In this document: positions 42,991 through 51,863 of the stretch, piece after piece | Position numbering within the stretch: the stretch's first letter is position 1 | How the letters are laid out: each line of letters opens with the position of its first letter | Source: JBNKHG01 sp050290225 | Lineage (GTDB): Bacteria > Pseudomonadota > Gammaproteobacteria > Pseudomonadales > Cellvibrionaceae | Reading direction: 5' to 3' | DNA length: 64,000 nt | NCBI GenBank assembly: GCA_050290225.1 | Contig: JBNKHG010000026.1 | Span: 124,001-188,000 of the forward strand | The notes under the pieces: model-generated | Databases searched by the model: none | What the model was told of the DNA's origin: nothing | What the model saw: the letters and a program-made list of their open reading frames with translations, nothing else | Made by a program: the position numbers and the translations under genes

Positions 42991-44754
42991 ATGAAATTAC
43001 ACCACTACCTCGCCGTTACGCTTTTGGCCTGCTTGCTGATACAGGGATGCAGCCAGACCCCAGTGCCCCAAACGGTAGAAGTTGCACCCGCACCACCTCC
43101 CGAGGAGAAAGCCGCCCCGCCTGTGCGCCCCTTTCCCGCCGAAACCCTCTACGCCCTGCTGGTGGCGGAGATAGCCGGTAGTCGCGAGCGCTATGATGTG
43201 GCCCTGGGCAACTATATCCAGCAGGCTCACAAAACCCGCGACCCCGGCGTGACCGCCCGCGCCACCCGCATCGCCCGCTTTCTCAACGCCCATCAGGCCG
43301 CCCTGGACACATCGCTGCTGTGGATCCAACTGGAACCCACCAATAACGAAGCACACCTGATCGCCGCCACCGAGCTGGCCGAGAGCGGTCGCCTGCAGGA
43401 GGCCTTTGAACATTCCCGGCACCTGCTGGAAAATGGTGCCACCCCGATATTTCAAAGCCTGGCGGCACGGGCCGCAACCGCTACCGACACCCAGCGTGAA
43501 CTCCTGTTAAGTCAGTACGATCAGTTACTGGCTTCCCACCCTGAGGAATTGCAACTGCTGGTGGGTAAGGGCCTGCTGTTGCAGCAGAACAACCAGCTGG
43601 AAGACGCCCTTGCCCTGGCCCGGTCCGCCATGGAGGTGGACCCGGCCCATATCCCCGCTGCCATTTTGGAAGCCAAGCTGTTACACCAGTTGAAAAAACC
43701 GGAGCAGGCGCTGGAGCGGTTGGTCTCCCTGCTGGAGCAATACCCGGACAACAAACGTCTGCGACTACAGTATGCGCGACTGCTTGCCAATTTCGACCTG
43801 GAGAAGGCCCACGAGCAATTCGCGATCCTGGTGGAGAATTCCCCAGGGGATCCCGACCTGTTATTTTCCCTGGCACTGGTCAGCAATGAACGAGGCCTCA
43901 CCGGCGAGGCCAAAGCCCACTTCGAATCCCTGCTCAAGCTGGGCAGGCGCACCTCCTCCGCCCACTATTACCTGGGCCGCATTGCCGAACAGGAGGAGCA
44001 GCTGGATCAGGCCTTGATGCATTACCTGCGGGTGGATCCCGGTCCGGATTTCATGCCCGCACTGCTGCAATCCACCGATATCCTGATCCGCCAGGAGGAC
44101 TTTGAGAGCGCCCACCAGCGCCTGGGTGAGCTGCGCCAGCGCTACCCCAGTCAGGCAGAGCGCTTTTACCTGCTGGAATCAGAGGTACTGGCCAAGTACG
44201 ACTATCACAACGAGGCCGAAGGGGTGCTGACCCAGGCACTCAATCAGCTGCCCACCAGCACCAAGCTGCTCTATGCCCGCGCCATGATCAACGAGAAGCG
44301 AAACTTTATCGAACTGACGGAGCACGACCTGAGAGAGATACTGCGCTACGAACCCAATAATGCCACCGCGCTCAATGCCCTGGGCTACACCCTGGCGGAT
44401 CGCACTACCCGGTACGAGGAAGCCTACGAACTGATTAGCCAGGCCCTCAATATCACCCCCGACGATCCGGCCGTCATCGACAGTATGGGCTGGGTGCAGT
44501 ATCGCCTGGGCAACTACGAAGAGGCGGTGTTGCGCCTGCGCGAGGCTATGAAAGCCTTTCCCGACCACGAGATAGCCGCACACCTGGGCGAAGTGCTGTG
44601 GAAGAGCGGCGAGGTGCAAGAGGCGCGAGCCACTTGGGCCGAGGGGCTTAAGCTCAATCCTGACAGCAAGATTATTCCCGCAGTGATCGAGCGGCTGGAA
44701 GCCGAAGCCGCACAGCAGCCGGAAAGCTTCCATCCCCAGAGTGTTTCCCAGTAA
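42991..44754 (+). CDS. TPR-repeat lipoprotein
   Basis: This 587-residue protein has a lipoprotein signal (LLACLLIQGC, lipobox cysteine at residue 20), a Pro/Ala-rich linker, and then a long run of tetratricopeptide repeats; the clearest are near the C-terminus (ALNALGYTLADRTTRYEEAY; AVIDSMGWVQYRLGNYEEAV). It matches in place and layout the TPR protein next to lolB in Pseudomonas (PA4667). A role in outer-membrane assembly or lipoprotein scaffolding is only inferred from the anchor and TPR. CAGGA lies six bases before the ATG; lolB begins six bases after the stop. Confidence 0.88.
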   Translation: MKLHHYLAVTLLACLLIQGCSQTPVPQTVEVAPAPPPEEKAAPPVRPFPAETLYALLVAEIAGSRERYDVALGNYIQQAHKTRDPGVTARATRIARFLNAHQAALDTSLLWIQLEPTNNEAHLIAATELAESGRLQEAFEHSRHLLENGATPIFQSLAARAATATDTQRELLLSQYDQLLASHPEELQLLVGKGLLLQQNNQLEDALALARSAMEVDPAHIPAAILEAKLLHQLKKPEQALERLVSLLEQYPDNKRLRLQYARLLANFDLEKAHEQFAILVENSPGDPDLLFSLALVSNERGLTGEAKAHFESLLKLGRRTSSAHYYLGRIAEQEEQLDQALMHYLRVDPGPDFMPALLQSTDILIRQEDFESAHQRLGELRQRYPSQAERFYLLESEVLAKYDYHNEAEGVLTQALNQLPTSTKLLYARAMINEKRNFIELTEHDLREILRYEPNNATALNALGYTLADRTTRYEEAYELISQALNITPDDPAVIDSMGWVQYRLGNYEEAVLRLREAMKAFPDHEIAAHLGEVLWKSGEVQEARATWAEGLKLNPDSKIIPAVIERLEAEAAQQPESFHPQSVSQ

Positions 44755-44760
44755 TACCCC

Positions 44761-45456
44761 ATGGCCCTTCACCCAGTTCACAGGGCGGAGACAGCCCTCG
44801 CCCACCCGTCACCCGACAAAGGCGCTTTTAGCTGGACCAAGCCGGCACACCGCTTACGGGTTCTGATACTGAGCGCACTGTTTTTAAGTCTGCTTAACGG
44901 CTGCAGCACCCAACCCCGCCCTCGCATCGACAATTGGGACAACTATCAGGCGCAACTGGGTAAACTGACTCAGTGGCAATTGAGTGGAAAACTGGGCGTC
45001 AGGGTACCGCCCAATGATCAGCACAGTGCCCATAGCGGCGGCAGCGCCTACCTGCACTGGCAACAACAACCGGGGGATTACGCCATTCGCTTCAGCGGTC
45101 CGTTCGGGCAGGGGACCACCTGGATCAAGGGTTCGCCCGATGGCGTTTACCTGGAACAAGCCGGCCAGCCAAGGCTGCGGGCGGGCACGCCGGAAGAGCT
45201 GCTTTTTCAGGCTCTCGGCTGGAACATCCCCATCAGTGACCTCTTTTACTGGATTCGCGGTATTCCCGCCCCCTGGGCACCTATCGATCAACTGCAGAAA
45301 ACCGAGTTTGGCAGCCTGGCCCGGCTGCAGCAATCCGGCTGGCAACTGGCCTTCAGCCACTACAATGCTGTCGGCCCCTGGCAGCTGCCAGGCAAGATTG
45401 TGGCCGAGCGTGATGGCCTGCGACTCATCCTGGTAATAAAAGACTGGCGTCTCTAG
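44761..45456 (+). CDS. lolB: Outer-membrane lipoprotein receptor LolB
   Basis: LolB (231 aa in this frame) accepts lipoproteins from LolA and inserts them in the outer membrane. The lipobox is LLNGC, with the cysteine near residue 48, unusually far from the N-terminus; a shorter start would be more typical, but no clear one was found. Mature motifs: WQLSGKLGVRVP, YAIRFSGPFGQGTTWI and the C-terminal LPGKIVAERDGLRLILVIKDW. The order TPR-lolB-ispE-tRNA-Gln-prs is canonical. Confidence 0.92.
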   Translation: MALHPVHRAETALAHPSPDKGAFSWTKPAHRLRVLILSALFLSLLNGCSTQPRPRIDNWDNYQAQLGKLTQWQLSGKLGVRVPPNDQHSAHSGGSAYLHWQQQPGDYAIRFSGPFGQGTTWIKGSPDGVYLEQAGQPRLRAGTPEELLFQALGWNIPISDLFYWIRGIPAPWAPIDQLQKTEFGSLARLQQSGWQLAFSHYNAVGPWQLPGKIVAERDGLRLILVIKDWRL

Positions 45457-45682
45457 TATTTTTTCAATCTGATAATGACACATTAACTCTGCGAATAGAC
45501 TGCGATGTCAGGTCTGAGTGGCCGGATCGAAGCCCACCTATCCTACAAGCGTCCTACATGCGTCAATATCACCTTGAAGGTGTACTGGTCGCATTTAATA
45601 AGAAACACTGTTAAAAAGAACCTCACCTTACAAAACAGCACCGTTTGCAGATATTGCTCCTATATATATTGGGATCGTCTTT

Positions 45683-46546
45683 ATGCTCAGCTTGCCGGCT
45701 CCGGCCAAACTCAATCTGTTTCTCCATATTACCGGTCGCCGAGCCGACGGATATCACAACCTGCAAACCCTGTTTCAGCTGCTCGACAAGGGAGACGAAC
45801 TGCATTTTCGCTGCCGCGACGACGGCCAACTGCAACTGACGCCCTCACTGCCGGGGGTGGCCGACGGCGACAACCTGATCATCAGGGCCGCCCGACTTCT
45901 GGCGCAAACCACCCGCTGTCCGCTGGGCGCCGATATACACCTGGAAAAGTGCCTGCCCATGGGCGGCGGTATTGGCGGCGGCAGCAGCAACGCCGCCACC
46001 ACCCTGGTGGGCCTTAACCAACTGTGGGGCACTGGCCTCAACCTGGACCAATTGGCTGATTTGGGAGCCCGATTGGGCGCCGATGTTCCGGTGTTCATAC
46101 GCGGCCAAAGCGCCTGGGCTGAAGGTATCGGCGAACAGCTGCAAGCCATTGAATTACCTGAAAAATGGTTCCTGGTACTGACCCCCGATTGCCACGTTTC
46201 CACGGCCGAAATTTTTTCCCACAAGGAATTGACAAGAGATACGCCGATCATTAAAGTAGCGGCCTTCTTCGAGCAGGGCGGTCACAATGACTGTCAACCA
46301 CTGGTGCAAAAGCTCTATCCAGCGGTAGATACAGCCCTTGAATGGCTAAGCCAACACGGCGATGCTCGAATGACTGGAACAGGTGCTTGTGTATTTGCCC
46401 CGTTCGACACTGCAGAGGCAGCCGAGGCAGTTCTGGCAGAACTGGGTCGGAGTGGACCGGAAAATTTGCAGGGTTTTGTAGCAAAGGGCGTCAATCAATC
46501 GCCCTTACACAGCCGGATCCAGACAACTGTTGCTACTGGGGTGTAG
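45683..46546 (+). CDS. ispE: 4-diphosphocytidyl-2-C-methyl-D-erythritol kinase
   Basis: IspE (287 aa) phosphorylates CDP-methylerythritol in the MEP isoprenoid pathway. The GHMP-kinase motifs are present: APAKLNLFLHITGRRADGYH at the start, ATP-binding LPMGGGIGGGSSNAATTLVG, and MTGTGACVFAPF near the end. The stop codon TAG lies within the first ten bases of tRNA-Gln, so the last codons (Thr-Gly-Val) share DNA with the tRNA acceptor stem. The 226 bases upstream show no assignable feature. Confidence 0.95.
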   Translation: MLSLPAPAKLNLFLHITGRRADGYHNLQTLFQLLDKGDELHFRCRDDGQLQLTPSLPGVADGDNLIIRAARLLAQTTRCPLGADIHLEKCLPMGGGIGGGSSNAATTLVGLNQLWGTGLNLDQLADLGARLGADVPVFIRGQSAWAEGIGEQLQAIELPEKWFLVLTPDCHVSTAEIFSHKELTRDTPIIKVAAFFEQGGHNDCQPLVQKLYPAVDTALEWLSQHGDARMTGTGACVFAPFDTAEAAEAVLAELGRSGPENLQGFVAKGVNQSPLHSRIQTTVATGV

Positions 46547-46611
46547 CCAAGCGGTAAGGCAGCGGGTTTTGATCCCGTCATGCGAAGGTTCGAATCCTTC
46601 CACCCCAGCCA
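46537..46611 (+). tRNA. tRNA-Gln (anticodon TTG)
   Basis: A complete cloverleaf of 75 bases including encoded CCA: acceptor TGGGGTG pairs with CACCCCA, discriminator G, anticodon loop TTTTGAT with TTG, and a T-loop GTTCGAATC. It reads CAA glutamine codons. The 5' end overlaps the ispE coding end by ten bases. Confidence 0.97.
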
Positions 46612-46835
46612 TTTTCTCATTCGCCTTATTGAATGAAATCGCCGACGAAAGCTGGCGCCAGAGATTAAGGCGAGCACGCGGATACCTCCGATTACTCTCC
46701 TCATCTCAGCCTGACTCTCGGCTATATTTATTGGCGAAAGTTTGACGGCAAATGCCCGAACGATTGACCCGAGGCTTAACCCCCCGGCGGGTAATGCAAA
46801 CAATCAACGGCAACGACAACTGAAAAGGTATCCAA

Positions 46836-47777
46836 GTGGCTGACTTAATGGTCTTTACCGGGAACGCCAACCCGGCCCTGGCACAACTGGTTGCAGAACA
46901 GCTCGGCATCCCCCTGGGTGACGCCTCCGTTGGCCACTTTTCCGACGGAGAGGTCAACGTTGTCCTCAACGAAAATGTTCGCGGCCGCGACGTGTTTGTA
47001 CTCCAATCCACCTGCGCCCCCACCAACGACAACCTGATGGAATTGATCGTCATGGTGGATGCCCTGCGCCGCGCCTCCGCCGGACGCATCACCGCGGTGG
47101 TGCCCTACTTTGGCTACGCCCGCCAGGATCGCCGCGTACGTTCCTCACGGGTGCCGATTACCGCCAAAGTGGTTGCGGACATGATGGTTGGCGTCGGTGT
47201 TGACCGCGTGCTCACCGTCGACCTCCACGCCGAACAGATTCAGGGTTTCTTCGACGTGCCCGTGGACAACGTCTACGGCTCGCCGGTTCTGCTGGACGAC
47301 ATCGAGCGACAGAATTACGAAGACCTGATTGTCGTCTCCCCCGATATTGGCGGCGTCGTACGCGCGCGCGCCGTGGCCAAGCAGCTGGAAATCGACCTGG
47401 CCATTATCGACAAGCGCCGCCCCCAGGCCAATGTCGCCGAGGTGATGAACCTGATCGGGGAAGTGGAAAGCCGCACCTGTTTGCTGGTGGACGACATGGT
47501 CGACACCGCCGGCACCCTGTGCAATGCCGCCGGCGCCCTGAAAGAGCGCGGCGCCAAGAAGGTGGTGGCCTACTGCACCCACCCGGTGCTATCGGGCAAG
47601 GCTTTGGACAATATCAACAACTCAGTGCTGGACGAGTTGATTGTTACCGACTCCATCCCTCTGAAAGAAGAATTCAAGAGCAACAAGCGCGTACGCCAGT
47701 TGACCCTGTCGCGCATGCTGGCCGAAGCCGTGCGTCGACTGAGCAATGAAGAATCTTTGAGTGCGATGTTTCGATAA
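46836..47777 (+). CDS. prs: Ribose-phosphate pyrophosphokinase
   Basis: Prs (313 aa) makes PRPP from ribose-5-phosphate and ATP for nucleotide, histidine and tryptophan synthesis. The start (GTG) gives MADLMVFTGNANPALAQLVA; conserved parts are VGHFSDGEVNVVLNENVRG, YFGYARQDRRVRSS, the catalytic VDLHAEQIQGFF and the PRPP signature LLVDDMVDTAGTL. AAGG precedes the GTG by about eight bases. tRNA-Gln is about 220 bases upstream and rplY 130 downstream. Confidence 0.97.
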   Translation: MADLMVFTGNANPALAQLVAEQLGIPLGDASVGHFSDGEVNVVLNENVRGRDVFVLQSTCAPTNDNLMELIVMVDALRRASAGRITAVVPYFGYARQDRRVRSSRVPITAKVVADMMVGVGVDRVLTVDLHAEQIQGFFDVPVDNVYGSPVLLDDIERQNYEDLIVVSPDIGGVVRARAVAKQLEIDLAIIDKRRPQANVAEVMNLIGEVESRTCLLVDDMVDTAGTLCNAAGALKERGAKKVVAYCTHPVLSGKALDNINNSVLDELIVTDSIPLKEEFKSNKRVRQLTLSRMLAEAVRRLSNEESLSAMFR

Positions 47778-47908
47778 GCGTTGCCACGCAACCTTTATCG
47801 GGCCATAACACGCAATAGCAACCGCCACTGTCAACAGCAGGGGCATTTAAACCACCCGTAAGACGTTCTGGTCGCGGACCCTTACGGCGATTAACGAGGA
47901 AAAAAATC

Positions 47909-48541
47909 ATGTCTGATGATTTTGTATTGAACGCGGAAGTCCGTGACGACCTGGGGAAAGGTGCGAGCCGCCGCCTGCGTCGTCTGGCTGATCTGGTACC
48001 TGCCATTATTTACGGCGGGAACAAAAAGCCTGTTTCCATCACTGTGCCGCACAAAGACCTGATCAAGCAGTTGGAAAACGAAGCTTTTTACTCTCATATC
48101 ATCGAACTGAAAGTCGGTGACAAAGCTGAAAACGTGATCCTGAAAGACCTGCAGCGCCATCCGTCAAAGGACAAGGTAATGCACGCGGACTTTTTGCGCG
48201 TTTCCAAGACCAAGAAGCTGAAAACCACTGTGCCGCTGCACTTCATCAACGAAGACTCCTGCAAGGGCGTTAAGCTGCAGGGCGGCAGCATCTCTCACGC
48301 CATGACCGAACTGGAGATCAGCTGTCTGCCGGCCGACCTGCCCGAGTACATCGAGGTTGATCTGGCGGATGCGGAAGTGGGCCAGATCCTGCACATTTCC
48401 GATATCAAAATGCCCAAGGGCGTTGAATCTGTGGCCCTGGCACACGGTACCGAGTACGACCTGCCTGTTGCCACAATCAACAAGGCCAAAGGCACCGCGG
48501 ACGAAGATGAGGAAGCGGAAGGCGAAGCTGGCGAAGAGTAA
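47909..48541 (+). CDS. rplY: 50S ribosomal protein L25/general stress protein Ctc
   Basis: This 210-residue L25 is the long CTC form, with the 5S-rRNA-binding N-terminal domain (LGKGASRRLRRLADLVPAIIYGG; LKDLQRHPSKDKVMHADFLRV) and a C-terminal beta domain, ending in an acidic tail rich in Glu. GAGGA lies upstream of the ATG. A strong terminator follows the stop by about 25 bases. Confidence 0.96.
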   Translation: MSDDFVLNAEVRDDLGKGASRRLRRLADLVPAIIYGGNKKPVSITVPHKDLIKQLENEAFYSHIIELKVGDKAENVILKDLQRHPSKDKVMHADFLRVSKTKKLKTTVPLHFINEDSCKGVKLQGGSISHAMTELEISCLPADLPEYIEVDLADAEVGQILHISDIKMPKGVESVALAHGTEYDLPVATINKAKGTADEDEEAEGEAGEE

Positions 48542-48565
48542 TTCTCTCGCGCCATTCAGCCTGAT

Positions 48566-48595
48566 AAAAAGGCCTGCAGCGATGCAGGCCTTTTT
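48566..48595. terminator. Rho-independent terminator after rplY
   Basis: An eight-base perfect stem GGCCTGCA / TGCAGGCC with loop GCGA is flanked by five A on the left and five T on the right, so it can act in both directions. It ends the prs-rplY transcript and separates it from pth. Confidence 0.9.
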
Positions 48596-48606
48596 ATTTG
48601 TCACGG

Positions 48607-48627
48607 CAAGCGCTAAGCTGCGAGCCG
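48607..48627. repeat. Degenerate heptamers before pth
   Basis: CAAGCGC, TAAGCTG, CGAGCCG follow each other with a seven-base period, 37 bases before the pth start. They match the NAAGCNN pattern of the 14-unit array on the other side of pth and may be a decayed copy. Confidence 0.4.
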
Positions 48628-48663
48628 CGACAACAATCCCAAACACACTTGCAGCTTCACACC

Positions 48664-49248
48664 ATGGATCAGAAAATCAAACTGATTGTCGGCCTGGGCA
48701 ATCCCGGCACAGAGTACGACCGCACCCGCCACAATGCCGGCGCCGACTTCGTGGCCGAACTGGCGCGCCAGTACAGTGCCAGCCTCAGCCCGGATGCCAA
48801 GTTTTTCGGCCTGACCGCACGCTTCCTGATCGGCAACCAGGATGTACGCCTGCTGATTCCCACCACCTTTATGAACCTGAGCGGGAAAGCGGTGGCGGCC
48901 ATGGCCAACTTCTACAAGATTGAACCGGAGAATATCCTTGTCGCCCACGATGAACTGGACCTGGATCCGGGCGTGGCCCGCCTCAAGCACGGCGGCGGCC
49001 ACGGCGGCCACAACGGCCTGCGAGACACCATCAAGGCCCTGGGCAACAACAAGGACTTTGCCCGCTTGCGCCTCGGCATTGGCCACCCGGGCAACGCCAG
49101 GCAGGTGGTCAGTTATGTTTTGAAAAGAGCGTCCCAGTCCGAACAGCAACAGATCGACGACGCCATTTACGCGGCCACCAAAGTGATGCCCCTGGCGGTA
49201 AAGGGGGAATGGAATGCGGCGATGAAGGAGCTGCATACGGGGAGATAG
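48664..49248 (+). CDS. pth: Peptidyl-tRNA hydrolase
   Basis: Pth (194 aa) cleaves peptidyl-tRNAs released prematurely from ribosomes. The start MDQKIKLIVGLGNPGTEYD holds the substrate-binding Asn, TRHNAG the catalytic His20, IPTTFMNLSGKAV and VAHDELDLDPG the other active-site residues. The frame is open from 48598, but this ATG fits the family. The stop is three bases before a heptanucleotide array. Confidence 0.96.
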   Translation: MDQKIKLIVGLGNPGTEYDRTRHNAGADFVAELARQYSASLSPDAKFFGLTARFLIGNQDVRLLIPTTFMNLSGKAVAAMANFYKIEPENILVAHDELDLDPGVARLKHGGGHGGHNGLRDTIKALGNNKDFARLRLGIGHPGNARQVVSYVLKRASQSEQQQIDDAIYAATKVMPLAVKGEWNAAMKELHTGR

Positions 49249-49251
49249 TGG

Positions 49252-49349
49252 CAAGCTACAAGCGGCAAGCTACAAGCGGCAAGCTACAAGCGGCAAGCCT
49301 GAAGCCTGAAGCCTGAAGCTTGAAGCTTGAAGCTTGAAGCTTGAGGCTT
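49252..49349. repeat. Heptanucleotide tandem array, 14 units
   Basis: Fourteen units of exactly seven bases follow the pth stop: CAAGCTA and CAAGCGG alternating three times, then CAAGCCT, GAAGCCT twice, GAAGCTT four times and GAGGCTT. The consensus is (C/G)AAGCNN. The unit type changes gradually along the array, as expected from local duplication with point mutation. There are no spacers, so it is not a CRISPR array. It is noncoding. Confidence 0.9.
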
Positions 49350-49414
49350 AACACTTACACCCCCTCCTCCCCTGTAGTAGAATCCCCACCCTGATTTCCA
49401 CCTCCCAGTGATAA

Positions 49415-49435
49415 CCACTAGCGACTAGAGACTGT
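49415..49435. repeat. Short heptad run before ychF
   Basis: CCACTAG, CGACTAG, AGACTGT stand in seven-base register eight bases before the ychF ATG. The same sequence type (CCACTAG, TGATTAG) occurs before gatA at 26125-26138. Confidence 0.4.
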
Positions 49436-49442
49436 AAACACC

Positions 49443-50534
49443 ATGGGCTTTAACTGCGGCATTGTCGGCCTCCCCAACGTGGGCAAATCCACCCTGTTTA
49501 ACGCACTAACGAAAGCGGGCATAGGGGCGGAAAACTTCCCCTTCTGCACTATCGAACCCAATGCCGGGGTAGTCCCCGTACCCGACCCGAGACAGGACAA
49601 ACTGGCTGAGATCGTCAAACCGGAACGGACTATCGCCACCACCATGGAATTTGTCGATATCGCCGGCCTGGTGGCCGGGGCCTCCAAGGGTGAGGGACTG
49701 GGCAACAAGTTCCTCGCCAACATCCGCGAGACCGACGCCATCGCCCATGTGGTGCGCTGTTTTGTCAACGACAATGTTATCCATGTCGCCAACCAGATCG
49801 ACCCGGCCTCCGACATCGAGGTCATCAATACCGAGCTGGCCCTGGCCGACCTGGAAACCGTGGAAAAGGCCCTCCAGCGTTATACCAGAGCTGCCAAGGG
49901 CCAGGACAAGCACGCCATTAAAATGAAGGCGCTGATGGAAAAGATCCAGCCGCACCTGGACGAGGCCAAACCCCTGCGCTCCTTCCCCCTGAACGACGAC
50001 GAGCGCAGGGACCTGAAAGAACTGAACCTGCTGACCCTCAAACCCACCATGTATATCGCCAACGTCGATGAAGACGGATTTGAGGACAACCTCTACCTGG
50101 ACATTGTGCGCCGCATTGCCGACGAGGAGGGCGCCGTGGTAGTGCCCGTCTGCAACCAGCTGGAAGCCGAAATCGCCGAACTGGAAGAGGAGGAGAAAAT
50201 GGAATTCCTCGAAGGCCTTGGCATGGAGGAGCCCGGCCTCAACCGGGTGATTCGTGCCGGCTACCAACTGTTAAACCTGCACACCTACTTTACGGCCGGG
50301 GTCAAGGAAGTGCGCGCCTGGACCATCCCCGTGGGCGCCACCGCCCCCCAGGCGGCCGGCAGGATCCACACGGATTTTGAAAAGGGCTTTATCCGCGCCG
50401 AAGTCACCAGTTATGAGGACTTCGTCCAGCACAACGGCGAACAGGGCGCCAAGGATGCCGGTAGATGGCGCCTGGAAGGCAAGGACTATATCGTCAACGA
50501 CGGCGATGTCATTCACTTCCGTTTTAATGTCTGA
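49443..50534 (+). CDS. ychF: Ribosome-binding ATPase YchF
   Basis: YchF/OLA1 (363 aa) is an Obg-family ATPase that binds ribosomes and responds to oxidative stress. The P-loop is GIVGLPNVGKSTLFNALTK, G2/G3 elements include FVDIAGLVAGASKGEG, and a central coiled coil (about residues 130-200) and C-terminal TGS domain (VRAWTIPVGATAPQAAGRIH) follow. Length matches the family. It follows pth, as in most gammaproteobacteria. Confidence 0.96.
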   Translation: MGFNCGIVGLPNVGKSTLFNALTKAGIGAENFPFCTIEPNAGVVPVPDPRQDKLAEIVKPERTIATTMEFVDIAGLVAGASKGEGLGNKFLANIRETDAIAHVVRCFVNDNVIHVANQIDPASDIEVINTELALADLETVEKALQRYTRAAKGQDKHAIKMKALMEKIQPHLDEAKPLRSFPLNDDERRDLKELNLLTLKPTMYIANVDEDGFEDNLYLDIVRRIADEEGAVVVPVCNQLEAEIAELEEEEKMEFLEGLGMEEPGLNRVIRAGYQLLNLHTYFTAGVKEVRAWTIPVGATAPQAAGRIHTDFEKGFIRAEVTSYEDFVQHNGEQGAKDAGRWRLEGKDYIVNDGDVIHFRFNV

Positions 50535-50546
50535 GCCCGCTTTTTC

Positions 50547-50570
50547 GGCCCCCGCCCACAGTGGGGGGCC
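50547..50570. terminator. GC-rich hairpin after ychF
   Basis: GGCCCCC at 50547-50553 and GGGGGCC at 50564-50570 can pair, 12 bases after the ychF stop. The plus strand has a T5 run before, not after, the stem, so intrinsic termination of ychF is uncertain. The following 175 bases to the lipoprotein gene show no other feature. Confidence 0.4.
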
Positions 50571-50745
50571 TGCCACGTTAATTACATCCGCACGCCCTAC
50601 GCCCCTGTGACCAGCCCCTCATAACCGCTTTACCGCAACCGACAATTTTCACGAAAGCCTTTATACTCTATGTGACGTCGCCTCCCCTCGCCAAATTCAA
50701 ACCAAACCGTAGCCGTTCAAAAAGTTATAAAAACGGGGTGTATAA

Positions 50746-51555
50746 ATGAAGAAGAATGTTATTGCGAGCCTCATCACCCTGGCAACTTTATGCCTTGCGG
50801 GCTGCAATGCCACCCTGCCCAGCCTGGGCGGTTTCAAGGATAATGCGGCGACCGGGGCTGCCGAAAGTGCCACCCCAGAAGAGCAAAATACCGCCCTCGA
50901 ACACTGTGACGTCACCCTCGGCACCCTGTCAGTATTCGAAGATCGCACCCTGCCCTGGTGGGATGCCTACTATGAGCGCTACCCGAAACTGGGCACCACA
51001 ATCCCGCTGATTCGCACCCTGATTCAGCAATCCAACTGTTTTGTGGTGGTGGAACGCGGACTTGCCATGGAAGCCCTGCGTAGCGAACTGGCACTGATAA
51101 AATCCGGCGATATGCGCAGCGACAGCGATTTTGGCAACGATCAGATGGCCGCCGCGGACTACACCCTAAACCCCTCTATCCAGTTCCCCGAGAAGGACAC
51201 CGGCGGCATCAGCGGCCTGATCGGCGGCATGATCGGCTCCGTGGGCACAGCCGATGCCGACGAACTGAAACCCGATGAAGCCTCCACCACCTTGTTGCTG
51301 GTGGACAATCGTTCCGGCGTGCAAATCTCAGAGGCGATCGGCAACGCCAAAAACTGGGATATCAACGTGCTCGGTGGTGTGCTGGGTAGCGGTGCCGGTG
51401 GCGCCAACGCCTTTACCGGCACGCAGGAAGGCAAAATACTGACCGCCGCCTTTGCCGATGCCTACAACAAAATGGTTACCGCGTTGCGCAACCACAAAGC
51501 GCAAATCGATGATGGCGGGCTCGATAAAGGTGACAAGCTGAAAGTCGATGAATAG
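50746..51555 (+). CDS. CsgG-like lipoprotein
   Basis: The 269-residue product has a lipoprotein signal (TLATLCLAGC, cysteine at residue 20) followed by a CsgG/HfaB-like domain: LGTLSVFEDRTLPWW, a helix with FVVVERGLAMEALRSELALI and the glycine-rich GGISGLIGGMIGSVGTAD loop. CsgG itself is the curli secretion pore, but no curli genes are near, and this family includes many lipoproteins of unknown function. GGGG lies upstream of the ATG. It is alone between ychF and the EamA gene. Confidence 0.75.
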   Translation: MKKNVIASLITLATLCLAGCNATLPSLGGFKDNAATGAAESATPEEQNTALEHCDVTLGTLSVFEDRTLPWWDAYYERYPKLGTTIPLIRTLIQQSNCFVVVERGLAMEALRSELALIKSGDMRSDSDFGNDQMAAADYTLNPSIQFPEKDTGGISGLIGGMIGSVGTADADELKPDEASTTLLLVDNRSGVQISEAIGNAKNWDINVLGGVLGSGAGGANAFTGTQEGKILTAAFADAYNKMVTALRNHKAQIDDGGLDKGDKLKVDE

Positions 51556-51863
51556 CCGCCAGCGGGGCAGCGCGATCATCGTTCGCCACGCCCCGTCGAA
51601 AACCATCGCCCGAATCCGGGCATATCGCCCACCGGGGCCTTCCGTCCGCGCACAGACATAATTACAATGCGCACGTCCATTCCCGAGCGATTCAATTTGC
51701 CCTCCCGTCGTCCCCGGACGTCCGCGCATGGCGCTTGATCACTCACCCATTGGAATCACCGCGGGCCGCCGGATCGCCCACGCAAATGCCGCCCCCACAC
51801 AGGGAAGCCTTTTTGAGCGCCATCCCCGCATAACCGAACCACTGAATCTACAGGCGACTACCG
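51556..51863. other. GC-rich intergenic region
   Basis: This 308-base stretch between the CsgG-like gene and the EamA transporter holds no frame with recognisable content. It has several short inverted motifs but no T-run terminator and no promoter I can support. Confidence 0.3.

Noticed and set aside
49252..49349. CRISPR array
   Set aside because: The repeats are seven bases, contiguous and without spacers; no cas genes are in the window.
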